64,000 bases of DNA, taken from assembly GCF_033446605.1 (NCBI RefSeq), contig NZ_JAWQUO010000022.1, forward strand, positions 1-64,000, in the 5' to 3' direction. Below are positions 18,275 to 27,601 of the stretch, piece by piece (position 1 is the stretch's first letter; each line of letters starts with the position of its first letter). Below the pieces are notes generated by a model. That model did not search any database. It saw nothing but the letters and a program-made list of their open reading frames with translations, and had not been told where the DNA came from. The translations under genes were made by a program, and so were the position numbers. The DNA comes from Iodobacter sp025352645 (GTDB lineage Bacteria; Pseudomonadota; Gammaproteobacteria; Burkholderiales; Chitinibacteraceae).

Positions 18275-18359
18275 GGGGGGTTGGCGGAATTGGTAGACGC
18301 ACTGGATTTAGGTTCCAGCGCCGTAAGGTGTAAGAGTTCGAGTCTCTTATCCCCCACCA
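18275..18359 (+). tRNA. tRNA-Leu (anticodon TAG)
   Basis: 85 bases including an encoded CCA (18357-18359). Acceptor stem GGGGGGT pairs with ATCCCCC with one G-T pair. The D arm (GCGGAATTGGTAGACGC), the anticodon stem CTGGA/TCCAG with loop TTTAGGT, the long variable arm of class II tRNAs and the T arm GTTCGAGTC are all present. Confidence 0.96.
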
Positions 18360-18368
18360 AATATTCTG

Positions 18369-18404
18369 AAAAGGCCGCAAGAGCAATGCTCTTGCGGCCT
18401 TTTT
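18369..18404 (+). terminator. Terminator after tRNA-Leu
   Basis: Stem AAGGCCGCAAGAG / CTCTTGCGGCCTT with a four-base loop and T run, ten bases after the tRNA. Confidence 0.92.
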
Positions 18405-18631
18405 CATGTTTGCTATTTTTTGAGCTTGGTTCTGTGGTTTAAAGTAGCTCGATTTTTTCTTATTTATTACTCTATCTCTATTGCGGCTGATTGCGCGGCT
18501 GAAGCCTTATCGCCGCTATGTTTGCCGCTGCCTTGTTGCTGGTTAATAATTCTGTTTGGATTTGCGCCCTGATGTGCGCTAAACTTACCGACTTTGTTGG
18601 TAAATCGCGGTGAGTGCTGCGCGTAAAGTTG

Positions 18632-18663
18632 AGGTTTTCACCTTTTCCAATGGGTGAAAACCT
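18632..18663 (+). promoter_or_regulatory. Perfect hairpin in the tig upstream region
   Basis: AGGTTTTCACC pairs exactly with GGTGAAAACCT around ten bases. No T run follows, so it is not a standard terminator. It lies 116 bp before the trigger factor start in a 374-bp gap that otherwise shows nothing clear. It may be a leader structure or a binding site. Confidence 0.4.
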
Positions 18664-18778
18664 TAAAGCGTTTGGCTGTTACGGCCTTGGCGTAGTGTTT
18701 TTTGCAGATGAGCTGGCTTTATCCCCTATTTATTAAGATGCGTGTACGCGCGTTGATCCCCCATAGGAATGGTTTGAA

Positions 18779-20086
18779 ATGCAAGTACAACTAGAAACCC
18801 TGAATCAACTCGAACGTCGCCTGTCTATTTCTGTGCCACGCTCAGAAATTACTGAACAAGTTAACGCGCGTTTGAAGCACGTAGCAAAGACTGCAAGAAT
18901 TGCAGGTTTCCGCCCAGGCAAGGCTCCGATGAAAATCGTTGCGCAAAACTATGGCTTTCGCATCCAAGAAGAAGTATTGGGTGAAACGGTTGAGGCAAGT
19001 TTTGGCCAAGCGGTTCAAGAGCAAAAACTGCGCGTAGCGGGCTACCCACGTTTCGAGCCAAAAGATGCGGCGACCGAAACTGGCGATTTCCAATTTGCAG
19101 CTACATTTGAAGTCTATCCAGAAGTGGTGATTGGCGATTTGGCTGCGGCGCAAATTGAAAAGCCAGTCTTGGATTTATCTGATGCCGAAGTAGAAAAAAC
19201 CGTTGATATCCTGCGTCGCCAGCGTACTCGTTTTGAGCGTGTAGAACGTGAAGCGGCTGATGGCGATCGCGTGATCGTTGACTTTAAAGGCTCGATCGAC
19301 GGCGTATTGTTTGATGGCGGCTCTGCTGAAAACCACGCTTTCTTGCTGGGCAAGGGTCAAATGTTGCCAGGCTTTGAAGCCGGCGTGATTGGCATGAAAG
19401 AAGACGAAACCAAATCGGTGAGCGTTGATTTCCCTGCTGACTACCACGGTGCAGATGTAGCAGGTAAGACTGCTGTATTCGAAATCACAGTTAAAAACGT
19501 AGCGGCTGCAATCTTGCCAGAAGTTGACGCAGAATTTGCAAAAAGCCTCGGTATCGTCGATGGTGATGTAGAGAAAATGCGTGCTGAAGTCCGTGGCAAT
19601 CTGGAGCGCGAAGTACGCTTCCGTCTGAAAGCCCGCGCTAAAGAAAACGTCATGACTGCGCTGATCGCTGCCGCACCGACTGATTTGCCTAAGGCTTTAG
19701 TGCAGTTAGAAATCGGTCGTTTGGCTGAAGGCGCGCTGGCGGACTTGAAAGCACGTGGTATCGACCCAAAGTATGTTCCGTTCTCGCCAGAAATGTTCGA
19801 AGCGCAAGCTCAGCGCCGTGTTCACCTTGGTTTAGCTTTGGCTGAACTGGTAAAAGGCAATGCGCTAGAAGCTAAGCTAGAACAAGTGAAGGCTGTAGTT
19901 GAAGACTTGGCACAAAATTACGAAGATCCAAGCGAAGTAGTGGCTTGGTACTTTGAAGACCGCGAACGTCTAGCTGGCCCAGAATCAATGGCATTGGAAG
20001 ACAATGTGGTTGAGTTTGTATTGGCTAAGGCGCAAGTAACCGAAAAAGGCATGTCCTTTGAAGAATTGATGGGCCAACAAGGCTAA
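18779..20086 (+). CDS. tig: Trigger factor (ribosome-associated chaperone, PPIase)
   Basis: Binds nascent chains at ribosomal protein L23. 435 residues, the family length. N-terminal ribosome-binding domain with the signature GFRPGKAPMKIV (residues 43-54), FKBP-type PPIase domain about 150-245 (GDRVIVDFKGSIDG, GKGQMLPGFEAGVIGMK) and a helical C-terminal domain. It heads the conserved tig-clpP-clpX-lon block; a terminator follows it, so clpP likely has its own promoter as well. Confidence 0.95.
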   Translation: MQVQLETLNQLERRLSISVPRSEITEQVNARLKHVAKTARIAGFRPGKAPMKIVAQNYGFRIQEEVLGETVEASFGQAVQEQKLRVAGYPRFEPKDAATETGDFQFAATFEVYPEVVIGDLAAAQIEKPVLDLSDAEVEKTVDILRRQRTRFERVEREAADGDRVIVDFKGSIDGVLFDGGSAENHAFLLGKGQMLPGFEAGVIGMKEDETKSVSVDFPADYHGADVAGKTAVFEITVKNVAAAILPEVDAEFAKSLGIVDGDVEKMRAEVRGNLEREVRFRLKARAKENVMTALIAAAPTDLPKALVQLEIGRLAEGALADLKARGIDPKYVPFSPEMFEAQAQRRVHLGLALAELVKGNALEAKLEQVKAVVEDLAQNYEDPSEVVAWYFEDRERLAGPESMALEDNVVEFVLAKAQVTEKGMSFEELMGQQG

Positions 20087-20110
20087 TCAATCTCGGCAAA
20101 TGAGGTGCTA

Positions 20111-20145
20111 CGATAAAGTGCCATCAAGGTGGCACTTTATCGTTT
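20111..20145 (+). terminator. Terminator after tig
   Basis: Stem CGATAAAGTGCCA / TGGCACTTTATCG, six-base loop, then TTT. Confidence 0.75.
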
Positions 20146-20219
20146 AAATGACCCTATGGGATCTATTGATGTGTTTGCAAACAAACAGTCAGTTGAGCCT
20201 TTATTTCTGAGAGAAAAAG

Positions 20220-20852
20220 ATGTCAAGACAAGAATTTGACCCACAAAATCTGGGGTATATCCCAATGGTCGTTGAGCAAAGCGGCCGTGGCGAGCGCTCT
20301 TACGATATCTATTCGCGTCTATTAAAAGAGCGTGTTATTTTCTTGGTTGGCCCCGTTAACGATCAAAGCGCAAATCTGATTATTGCGCAGATGTTGTTTT
20401 TAGAGTCCGAAAATCCAGATAAAGATATTCACTTGTATATCAACTCTCCTGGTGGCTCTGTAACCGCAGGTTTGGCGATTTACGACACGATGAATTTTAT
20501 TAAGCCTGACGTATCCACCATGTGTGTGGGTATGGCGGCAAGTATGGGTGCATTCTTGTTATCAAGTGGCGCCAAGGGTAAGCGTTATGCGCTACCTAAT
20601 TCACGCATTATGATTCATCAGCCTTTGATTGGCGGCCTTTCTGGCCAGGCTTCTGATGTTGAAATTCATGCGCGTGAATTAATTAAAACCAAGCGTTCTT
20701 TAAATGAAATGCTGGCGAAGCATACCGGTCAAAGTATCGAAGCCGTAGAGCGCGATACCGATCGTGATAATTTCATGAGTGCTGCAGAATCAAAAGACTA
20801 CGGTTTGATTGATGATGTATTGCAGTCTCGTAGCGTGGCCGCAGCTAAATAA
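20220..20852 (+). CDS. clpP: ATP-dependent Clp protease proteolytic subunit
   Basis: Tetradecameric cytosolic serine peptidase that degrades substrates fed by ClpX or ClpA. 210 residues. Catalytic Ser in GMAASMGAFLL and His in RIMIHQPLIGG are present, with the downstream Asp in DRDNFMSAAE. The N-terminal region is slightly long and probably processed as in other ClpP proteins. It sits 82 bp upstream of clpX, separated by a terminator. Confidence 0.96.
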   Translation: MSRQEFDPQNLGYIPMVVEQSGRGERSYDIYSRLLKERVIFLVGPVNDQSANLIIAQMLFLESENPDKDIHLYINSPGGSVTAGLAIYDTMNFIKPDVSTMCVGMAASMGAFLLSSGAKGKRYALPNSRIMIHQPLIGGLSGQASDVEIHARELIKTKRSLNEMLAKHTGQSIEAVERDTDRDNFMSAAESKDYGLIDDVLQSRSVAAAK

Positions 20853-20874
20853 GGCTGTGCCGATCGTGACAATG

Positions 20875-20899
20875 CCGCCAGCGAGCCTGGCGGTTTTTT
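20875..20899 (+). terminator. Terminator between clpP and clpX
   Basis: CCGCCAG / CTGGCGG with a five-base loop and six T. It probably attenuates rather than abolishes transcription into clpX, whose start is only 36 bp further on. Confidence 0.85.
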
Positions 20900-20934
20900 A
20901 TTCTAGGGCCCGTTGTTGGGGTGTAGGTTAGGCG

Positions 20935-22191
20935 ATGTCAGAAAAACTCCTTTATTGTTCTTTTTGCGGTAAAAGCCAGCACGAAGTGGTTAAGCTGATT
21001 GCTGGCCCGCAAGTGTTTATTTGCAACGAATGCATTGAGCTTTGCCGTGATGTATTAAAAGACGAAGCCGCTGCGGCGGTGGTTGGTGAGGCAGCGCAGG
21101 CGGGGGAAGGCAAGCGCGTACCTACGCCAGTTGAAATTCGCACCACTCTGGATTCTTATGTGATTGGCCAAGAGCGCGCCAAAAAGATTCTTGCGGTTGC
21201 GGTTTATAACCATTACAAGCGCTTAAGCAGCAATAAGTCTGCAGATAATGATGTGGAATTGGCTAAATCCAATATCTTGCTGATTGGGCCAACAGGCTCA
21301 GGTAAAACATTATTAGCGCAAACCATGGCTAAGCTTTTGGATGTGCCCTTTGTTATTGCCGACGCTACAACGCTGACTGAAGCGGGTTATGTGGGTGAAG
21401 ACGTTGAGCACATCATTGCTAAGCTGTTGGCTCAGTGCGATTACGATGTAGAAAAAGCCCAGCGTGGCATTATCTATATCGATGAGATCGATAAAATTGC
21501 GCGTAAATCCGAAAACCCATCGATTACCCGTGATGTATCGGGTGAGGGTGTGCAGCAGGCGTTATTGAAGCTGGTAGAGGGGACGGTTGCATCAGTTCCT
21601 CCACAAGGCGGCCGTAAGCATCCAAACCAAGATATGCCGCAGGTTGATACCACTAATATCTTGTTTATTTGTGGTGGTGCGTTTGAAGGCTTGGATAAAA
21701 TCATCCGCAATCGCTCAGTAAAAAGCGGCATTGGTTTTGGCGCCGAAGTGATGAGCAAGGACGAAAACACCAGTGTTGGCAAAATGCTGCACACGGTAGA
21801 GCCAGATGATTTGATTCGCTTTGGCTTGATTCCTGAGTTTGTGGGCCGCTTACCAGTGACTGCAACGCTGGAAGAGCTGGATGAAGCCGCGCTGGTTTCT
21901 ATTCTGACAGAGCCTAAAAACGCCCTGATTAAACAGTATCAAAAACTGTTTTCTTTGGAAGGTGTTGAGCTGGAAGTCGGAAAAGAAGCCTTGGCATCGA
22001 TTGCACACAAGGCGATGGAGCGTAAAATTGGTGCACGTGGCCTGCGCTCGATTGTTGAATCATCCTTGCTAGATATCATGTACGAGCTGCCTTCTATGCA
22101 AGGCGTGAGTCGTGTGGTGGTGGATGAGTCGGTGATTAAAAATGCAACTGCGCCAACGGTTGTATACGCTGATCCTGTTGTGGCTAAGTAA
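20935..22191 (+). CDS. clpX: ATP-dependent Clp protease ATP-binding subunit ClpX
   Basis: AAA+ unfoldase delivering tagged substrates to ClpP. 418 residues. N-terminal zinc-binding domain with CSFCGKS and CNECIELC, Walker A GPTGSGKT, the GYVG pore loop (AGYVGEDVE), Walker B IIYIDEIDKI, the RKH loop region, and sensor motifs. The IGF loop that docks ClpP is SGIGFGAEV. All family features are intact. Confidence 0.96.
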   Translation: MSEKLLYCSFCGKSQHEVVKLIAGPQVFICNECIELCRDVLKDEAAAAVVGEAAQAGEGKRVPTPVEIRTTLDSYVIGQERAKKILAVAVYNHYKRLSSNKSADNDVELAKSNILLIGPTGSGKTLLAQTMAKLLDVPFVIADATTLTEAGYVGEDVEHIIAKLLAQCDYDVEKAQRGIIYIDEIDKIARKSENPSITRDVSGEGVQQALLKLVEGTVASVPPQGGRKHPNQDMPQVDTTNILFICGGAFEGLDKIIRNRSVKSGIGFGAEVMSKDENTSVGKMLHTVEPDDLIRFGLIPEFVGRLPVTATLEELDEAALVSILTEPKNALIKQYQKLFSLEGVELEVGKEALASIAHKAMERKIGARGLRSIVESSLLDIMYELPSMQGVSRVVVDESVIKNATAPTVVYADPVVAK

Positions 22192-22198
22192 GACACAG

Positions 22199-22230
22199 AG
22201 GCGCCAGTGACTGTTTGCTGGTGCCTTTAT
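22199..22230 (+). terminator. Terminator after clpX
   Basis: Stem AGGCGCCAG / CTGGTGCCT (one G-T pair), ten-base loop, then TTTAT. Confidence 0.7.
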
Positions 22231-22254
22231 GTAGGCAAAAATATATTACTTAAG

Positions 22255-22281
22255 CTCTGGGCTGAAATTTTCAGCTCAGAG
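22255..22281 (+). promoter_or_regulatory. Tight hairpin in the clpX-lon gap
   Basis: CTCTGGGCTGAA pairs with TTCAGCTCAGAG (one G-T) around a three-base loop. No T run follows. It lies 78 bp before the lon start, after the clpX terminator, so it may be in the lon leader or be an operator. Confidence 0.4.
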
Positions 22282-22358
22282 TTACTTCTAGGGCATTGTA
22301 ATTTCTTGCCCAAGCCCCCAGCTCTATGGGGTAAATCCACTTTCGAGGCCCTTTGTTG

Positions 22359-24773
22359 ATGTCCCAAACTGTTGCGTTTGCCGACGATGTCCATTTGCCG
22401 CTGCTGCCGCTACGAGATGTGGTGGTGTTTCCGCATATGGTTATCCCGCTATTTGTGGGTCGCCCAAAGTCGATTCGCGCGCTAGAAGCCGCGATGGAAG
22501 ATGGCCGCCATATCTTGCTGGTTGCGCAAAAGAACGCCCAGAAAGATGAGCCAGGCTTGGCTGACATTTATCCAGTAGGTACGATTGCCAGCATCTTACA
22601 GATGCTGAAGCTTCCTGACGGTACGGTTAAAGTGCTGGTTGAAGGTGGCCAGCGTGCAACCGTCACCGATATTGATGAAGAGGCCGGCTTTTATAGCGCG
22701 ATCGCTCATCCGATTGATGCCAGTGGCGAGCAGGGGCATGAAGTAGAGGCGATGCGCCGTGCCTTGCTAACCCAATTTGATCAATTTGTTAAGCTCAATA
22801 AAAAAATTCCGCCAGAAATCTTGACCTCTTTGGCTGGGATCGAAGACGCGCATCGCTTGGCAGATACTATTGCCGCGCATCTGCCTTTAAAGCTTGAGCA
22901 AAAACAATCCATCTTAGAGATGTTCGACCTGCGTCGCCGCATGGAGCAGCTGTTAAAACAGCTTGAATCCGAGCTGGATATCTTGCAGGTAGAAAAGCGT
23001 ATCCGTGGCCGTGTGAAGCGCCAAATGGAAAAAAGTCAGCGCGAGTATTATCTGAATGAGCAGGTTAAGGCCATTCAGAAAGAGCTGGGTGAGCTAGATG
23101 AAAACGCCGATATCGACGAGCTTGATAAAAAAATCAAAAACGCCGGTATGAGCAAAGAAGCGCGCGACAAAGCCGAGTCTGAGCTGAAAAAATTACGCAT
23201 GATGTCGCCGATGTCTGCTGAAGCAACCGTAGTGCGTAATTACATCGATACTTTGCTTGATTTGCCGTGGAAAAAGAAAACCAAAATCAGCAAGGAATTA
23301 CCTGCCGCAGAATTGGTGCTGGATACCGATCACTACGGCCTTGAGAAGGTCAAAGAGCGCATTGTTGAGTACCTTGCGGTACAAAGCCGTGTTGAAAAGC
23401 TCAAAGCGCCTATTTTGTGCCTTGTAGGGCCGCCTGGTGTGGGTAAAACTTCCTTGGGCGAATCGATTGCGCGTGCCACTAATCGTAAATTTGTCCGTAT
23501 GGCCTTAGGTGGCGTGCGTGATGAATCGGAGATTCGTGGACATCGCCGCACTTATATCGGCTCGATGCCGGGTAAAATTTTGCAGTCGATGACTAAAATT
23601 GGTGTAAAAAATCCACTCTTTTTACTCGATGAAGTCGATAAGATGGGCTCGGATTTCCGAGGTGATCCTTCTTCTGCTTTGCTGGAAGTATTAGATCCTG
23701 AGCAAAACCACGCATTTAGCGATCATTATCTAGAAGTGGATTTTGATTTGTCGGATGTGATGTTTGTGGCGACGGCTAACTCACTCAATATTCCGCCTGC
23801 ATTATTGGATCGAATGGAAGTGATTCGTTTGTCGGGTTATACCGAAGACGAAAAAGTAAATATTGCACTTAAGTACCTTGTGCCAAAACAAACCAAGGCT
23901 AATGGTGTAGCTGAGGGTGAATTGGTGATTTCCGACGCTGCTGTGCGTGATGTAGTGCGTTTCTACACCCGTGAAGCAGGGGTGCGCAGCTTAGATCGAG
24001 AAATCGCTCGTATCTGCCGCAAGGTGGTGAAGAGCTTGATCATGAAGCCAAGCGATAAAAAGATCACCATTACCCCGAAAAACTTGGAAAAGTACTTGGG
24101 TGTACATCGTTTTGATTACGGTGTTGCAGAGCAAACGAATCAGATTGGGCAGGTAACTGGCCTTGCTTGGACCGAAGTCGGTGGTGAATTACTCACTATC
24201 GAAGCGGTAAAATTCCCAGGCAAAGGAAAAATGATTCAAACCGGTAAGCTTGGTGATGTGATGCAAGAATCCATCCAAGCGGCGTTGTCGGTGGTGCGTA
24301 GTCGCGCTAAGGCCTTAGGCATAGACCCTGATTTTTATCAGAAAATTGATATGCACATCCATTTTCCAGAAGGAGCTACGCCAAAAGATGGCCCTTCAGC
24401 AGGGATTGGTATTGCAACTGCAATGGTCTCTGTGTTGTCTGGAATCCCGGTTCGTTGCGATGTTGCAATGACAGGAGAGATCACGCTGCGTGGTGAAGTA
24501 TTGCCAATTGGCGGTTTAAAGGAGAAACTGCTTGCTGCTCACCGTGGTGGCATCAAGCAGGTATTGATTCCTGAGGGCAATGTCAAGGATCTCGCTGAGA
24601 TACCAGACAATGTAAAGCGCGGGCTAACCATACACCCAGTCAAGTGGATCGATCAGGTGTTGGGGCTTGCCTTAGAGCGGTTGCCGGAGGTTTTGCCGGA
24701 AGAGGTGGCGAGTTCAGAAGCTGTTTTGCCGCAAGCAGGGGTGGAAGTAACTGGACAGCTTACTAAACATTAG
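22359..24773 (+). CDS. lon: ATP-dependent protease La (Lon)
   Basis: Cytosolic AAA+ serine protease for misfolded and regulatory proteins. 804 residues from ATG 22359 (a TTG at 22353 is in frame). LON substrate domain (LPLLPLRDVVVFPHMVIPLF), central coiled coil, Walker A GPPGVGKT, Walker B FLLDEVDKM, and the proteolytic domain with catalytic Ser in DGPSAGIGIA and the Lys downstream in GGLKEKLLAAHRGG. No clear heat-shock sigma-32 promoter was found in the gap, though lon is often so controlled. Confidence 0.96.
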   Translation: MSQTVAFADDVHLPLLPLRDVVVFPHMVIPLFVGRPKSIRALEAAMEDGRHILLVAQKNAQKDEPGLADIYPVGTIASILQMLKLPDGTVKVLVEGGQRATVTDIDEEAGFYSAIAHPIDASGEQGHEVEAMRRALLTQFDQFVKLNKKIPPEILTSLAGIEDAHRLADTIAAHLPLKLEQKQSILEMFDLRRRMEQLLKQLESELDILQVEKRIRGRVKRQMEKSQREYYLNEQVKAIQKELGELDENADIDELDKKIKNAGMSKEARDKAESELKKLRMMSPMSAEATVVRNYIDTLLDLPWKKKTKISKELPAAELVLDTDHYGLEKVKERIVEYLAVQSRVEKLKAPILCLVGPPGVGKTSLGESIARATNRKFVRMALGGVRDESEIRGHRRTYIGSMPGKILQSMTKIGVKNPLFLLDEVDKMGSDFRGDPSSALLEVLDPEQNHAFSDHYLEVDFDLSDVMFVATANSLNIPPALLDRMEVIRLSGYTEDEKVNIALKYLVPKQTKANGVAEGELVISDAAVRDVVRFYTREAGVRSLDREIARICRKVVKSLIMKPSDKKITITPKNLEKYLGVHRFDYGVAEQTNQIGQVTGLAWTEVGGELLTIEAVKFPGKGKMIQTGKLGDVMQESIQAALSVVRSRAKALGIDPDFYQKIDMHIHFPEGATPKDGPSAGIGIATAMVSVLSGIPVRCDVAMTGEITLRGEVLPIGGLKEKLLAAHRGGIKQVLIPEGNVKDLAEIPDNVKRGLTIHPVKWIDQVLGLALERLPEVLPEEVASSEAVLPQAGVEVTGQLTKH

Positions 24774-24803
24774 TTGACACGAGATTTTGTGGCTTGCTAT
24801 AAA
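24774..24803 (+). promoter_or_regulatory. Strong sigma-70 promoter of hupB
   Basis: TTGACA (24774-24779) starts right at the lon stop codon; 18-bp spacer; TATAAA (24798-24803). Transcription would start near 24810, about 48 bp before the GTG start. Confidence 0.75.
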
Positions 24804-24857
24804 GCTTCAGTAATTAGTTAATCGTATCAATCCAATCAGAATTGAAAGGGGACGTAA

Positions 24858-25130
24858 GTGAATAAATCGGAACTCATCAACGCCATCGCAGAATCCGCTG
24901 GTCTCTCCAAGGCTGATGCAGGTAAAGCACTGGATGCAACAGTAGAAGCAGTAACCCAAGCCCTGAAATCAGGCGACGAAGTAACGTTGGTCGGCTTTGG
25001 TTCTTTTTACGTGTCTGAGCGCGCTGAGCGCAGCGGCCGTAATCCACGCACTGGCGAGACTATCGCGATTGCTGCTGCAAAACAGCCTAAATTTAGGGCT
25101 GGTAAATCTTTGAAAGATGCAGTACAATAA
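24858..25130 (+). CDS. hupB: DNA-binding protein HU-beta
   Basis: Histone-like nucleoid protein bending DNA without strong sequence preference. 90 residues, the exact HU length. The DNA-binding arm signature GFGSFYVSERAERSGRNP matches the HU pattern; N-terminus MNKSELINAIAE. The start is GTG at 24858 with AAAGGGGA seven to thirteen bases upstream. Downstream are two tRNA genes with no terminator between, so they may be co-transcribed. Confidence 0.96.
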   Translation: MNKSELINAIAESAGLSKADAGKALDATVEAVTQALKSGDEVTLVGFGSFYVSERAERSGRNPRTGETIAIAAAKQPKFRAGKSLKDAVQ

Positions 25131-25178
25131 TCGACTTACTTTGCTGACTAAATCTTTATTAGTGCAGTAATTTGGCTT

Positions 25179-25254
25179 GGGTGATTAGCTCAGTTGGTAG
25201 AGCGTCTGCCTTACACGCAGAATGTCGGCGGTTCGACCCCGTCATCACCCACCA
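25179..25254 (+). tRNA. tRNA-Val (anticodon TAC)
   Basis: 76 bases with encoded CCA. Acceptor GGGTGAT / ATCACCC, D arm TAGCTCAGTTGGTAGAGC, anticodon loop CTTACAC, T arm GTTCGACCC. Confidence 0.97.
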
Positions 25255-25283
25255 TTTAACTGTCGAAGATTTAGTTGCATTGA

Positions 25284-25360
25284 GGAGTGGTAGTTCAGTT
25301 GGTTAGAATACCGGCCTGTCACGCCGGGGGTCGCGGGTTCGAGTCCCGTCCGCTCCGCCA
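25284..25360 (+). tRNA. tRNA-Asp (anticodon GTC)
   Basis: 77 bases with encoded CCA. Acceptor GGAGTGG / CCGCTCC (one T-G pair), anticodon stem CCGGC/GCCGG with loop CTGTCAC, T arm GTTCGAGTC, discriminator G as expected for Asp. It lies 29 bp after tRNA-Val. Confidence 0.97.
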
Positions 25361-25365
25361 GATTA

Positions 25366-25403
25366 AAATAAAAAGCCAAGCAGAAATGCTTGGCTTTTTA
25401 TTT
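25366..25403 (+). terminator. Terminator after the tRNA-Val/tRNA-Asp pair
   Basis: Stem AAAAAGCCAAGC / GCTTGGCTTTTT with a six-base loop. The following 227 bp to ppiD show no further feature. Confidence 0.93.
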
Positions 25404-25630
25404 GTCTATTATTTGCGTTTGCAAGACAGGCAGGCGTCAATCTGGCATTATCCGAGGGGCTATTTATTCGACAGAGTGGATTTTATACGCTCGATCGTGG
25501 TGCCCACTTTTGATGGTGATTGCGGTTGCCAGTTTAAACATAAAAAATACACGCCTTCGTGGCATAAATCGATTGGCCCTCCGCCATTTCAGATTGTATG
25601 TTGCGAATCACTCGCGGAGTTGCTTGTCCC

Positions 25631-27463
25631 ATGTTTTCTTTTGTTGAAAAAAACAAGACCGCCGTTCAGGTGGTACTTGGCCTCGTTTCTTTGGGTCTAG
25701 TTGTTGGTGTTGGCCTTACAGGCTACAGCGCTATGGAAGATGGCGAATCGTATCTGGCTAAGGTTGGCCAGACACTTATTACCCCTCGTGAGCTTGCTCA
25801 AGCCATTGGCAACCAGCCTATTGCAAATGAAATGAAACCGATGGTGCTTGAGCAGCTGGTTAAAAAGCAGCTTTTACTTGAGCAAGCCGCTCTATTGCAC
25901 CTAAAGGTCTCGGATGATCAGGTCCGTGATGCAATTGCTGCTATTCCAGATTTCCAAGAAAATGGCAAATTTAGTCCTCAGCGCTATCAAGACTTACTGG
26001 CTGCTCAGCAAATGACGCCATTAGCCTTTCAGCAGCGTGTGCGTGATGATTTATCTAGCCGTCATCTATTGGCTGGGTTTGCCAATGGCATTCAATCAAC
26101 GGCCATGACTGAATATATGGCGAAGCTATTGGGTGAGAAAAGAGAAGTGGCGATGGTGCAAATTTCGCCCGCTGCTTTTATGTCACAAGTTGTTGTGTCT
26201 GATGCCGACGTTAAAAAATATTACGATACACACAGCGAGGAATTTAAATCGCCAGAAATGGCTCGCTTGGAATATATCGTTTTTTCTCAGCAAGAATTAG
26301 CTAAGAGCGTTTTGGTGACATCCGCCGAGGTGCAGAAATATTTTGAAGCACATAAAGCGCAGCTCACGGGTGAAGAGCGTAAAGCCAGCCATATCTTAAT
26401 TACGCTTGCTAAAGACGCTAAGCCAGAAGTTAAGAAGGTAGCACAGGCGAAGGCTGATGCCATTTTGAAAGAGCTAAAAGCGAACCCAGCGCGTTTTGCT
26501 GAGCTGGCTAAAAAAGAATCGCAAGATCCAGGCTCGGCTGCGAATGGTGGTGATTTAGGCTTTTTTGCTCATGGCGCTATGGTAAAGCCGTTTGATGATG
26601 CGGCGTTTAAACTTAAAAAAGGTGAAATCAGCGCGGTAGTTGCCAGTGATTTTGGCCTGCACATTATTCGTCTTGATGATATTCGTAGCAAAACTTTGGC
26701 GGAAGTACAGCCTGAAGTAGAGCACAAGCTGAAGCTTGAAAAAGTGCAGCAAAGTTTTCAAAACCAAGCTGAGAAATTTAATGAGCTGGTTTATCAGCAA
26801 GCAGATAGTTTAAAGCCAGCGGCAGAGGCCTTTAAATTGGCTGTGCAGCAAAGTGCTTGGGTAACGCGTGCAGCGGCTACTGATGAACTGCTCAATAACG
26901 CGAAGCTGCGTGAGGCCGTGTTTAGCGATGATGTGTTAAAAAAGAAACACAATTCAGAAGCGATTGAAGTGGCTCCAGGTACTTTGGTTTCAGTGCGTGT
27001 TATTGAAGCAAAACCCGCGCAAGTGCAGAAGTTAGAGGCTGTAAATGCGGGCATTTTGGCGAAGCTTAAGCAAGAGAAAGCGCTTAAATTGGCACTTGCT
27101 GAGGGTACTAAGAAATTAGCCGAGCTTAAAAAAGGCGGGGCGGATACGCTTACTTGGTCTGCAGCACAAGAGATGTTGCGCATGGGGCAATCTGCGGTGC
27201 CAGAAGCTCAGCTGAAAGAAATTTTTAGTGCTTCTGCAGATAAGCTACCTGCATATGTGGGAGCAGAGGTGAAAGGCCAAGGTTTTGCATTATTTAAAGT
27301 GCTGAAATCAACTGCTGCCCCTGCACTAGACGATGAATTGCGTCGCCGCATGAGTGAAAACATTGGGCAGATGTATGGCCAGGTTGAAGTGGCTAGCTAT
27401 TTACAAGCGCTTAAATCGCAAATTAAAGTAGATTACAAGCTTAAACCTAGCTCGCTTGAGTAA
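25631..27463 (+). CDS. ppiD: Periplasmic folding chaperone PpiD (SurA_N and parvulin domains)
   Basis: An inner-membrane anchored chaperone at the Sec translocon exit. 610 residues. N-terminal membrane helix (about 12-33), SurA_N-like domain (about 35-200), parvulin PPIase domain about 250-350 (KASHILITLA, ESQDPGSAANGGDLGFF, FGLHIIRLDDI), then a C-terminal helical part. ATG 25631 is chosen because MFSFVEKNKTAVQ matches the family N-terminus; upstream codons in frame read into the gap. Position after hupB and tRNAs is conserved in Neisseriales and other proteobacteria. Confidence 0.92.
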   Translation: MFSFVEKNKTAVQVVLGLVSLGLVVGVGLTGYSAMEDGESYLAKVGQTLITPRELAQAIGNQPIANEMKPMVLEQLVKKQLLLEQAALLHLKVSDDQVRDAIAAIPDFQENGKFSPQRYQDLLAAQQMTPLAFQQRVRDDLSSRHLLAGFANGIQSTAMTEYMAKLLGEKREVAMVQISPAAFMSQVVVSDADVKKYYDTHSEEFKSPEMARLEYIVFSQQELAKSVLVTSAEVQKYFEAHKAQLTGEERKASHILITLAKDAKPEVKKVAQAKADAILKELKANPARFAELAKKESQDPGSAANGGDLGFFAHGAMVKPFDDAAFKLKKGEISAVVASDFGLHIIRLDDIRSKTLAEVQPEVEHKLKLEKVQQSFQNQAEKFNELVYQQADSLKPAAEAFKLAVQQSAWVTRAAATDELLNNAKLREAVFSDDVLKKKHNSEAIEVAPGTLVSVRVIEAKPAQVQKLEAVNAGILAKLKQEKALKLALAEGTKKLAELKKGGADTLTWSAAQEMLRMGQSAVPEAQLKEIFSASADKLPAYVGAEVKGQGFALFKVLKSTAAPALDDELRRRMSENIGQMYGQVEVASYLQALKSQIKVDYKLKPSSLE

Positions 27464-27472
27464 AAAAGTGGT

Positions 27473-27509
27473 AAAAAACGGCAAGAGAAATTTTATCTTG
27501 CCGTTTTTT
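27473..27509 (+). terminator. Terminator after ppiD
   Basis: Stem AAAAAACGGCAAGA / TCTTGCCGTTTTTT with a nine-base loop. Confidence 0.92.
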
Positions 27510-27601
27510 GTTAATTAGGATTGTATTTTCTTACTGACATGCCGATATTACTAATAAGCAGGGGCTTTAGATTCTTGCTGATTACCTGAGGAGATATTGC
27601 C

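Noticed and set aside
25287..25700. 137-codon frame on the plus strand
   Set aside because: It runs through tRNA-Asp, a terminator and into ppiD, so it is not a real gene.
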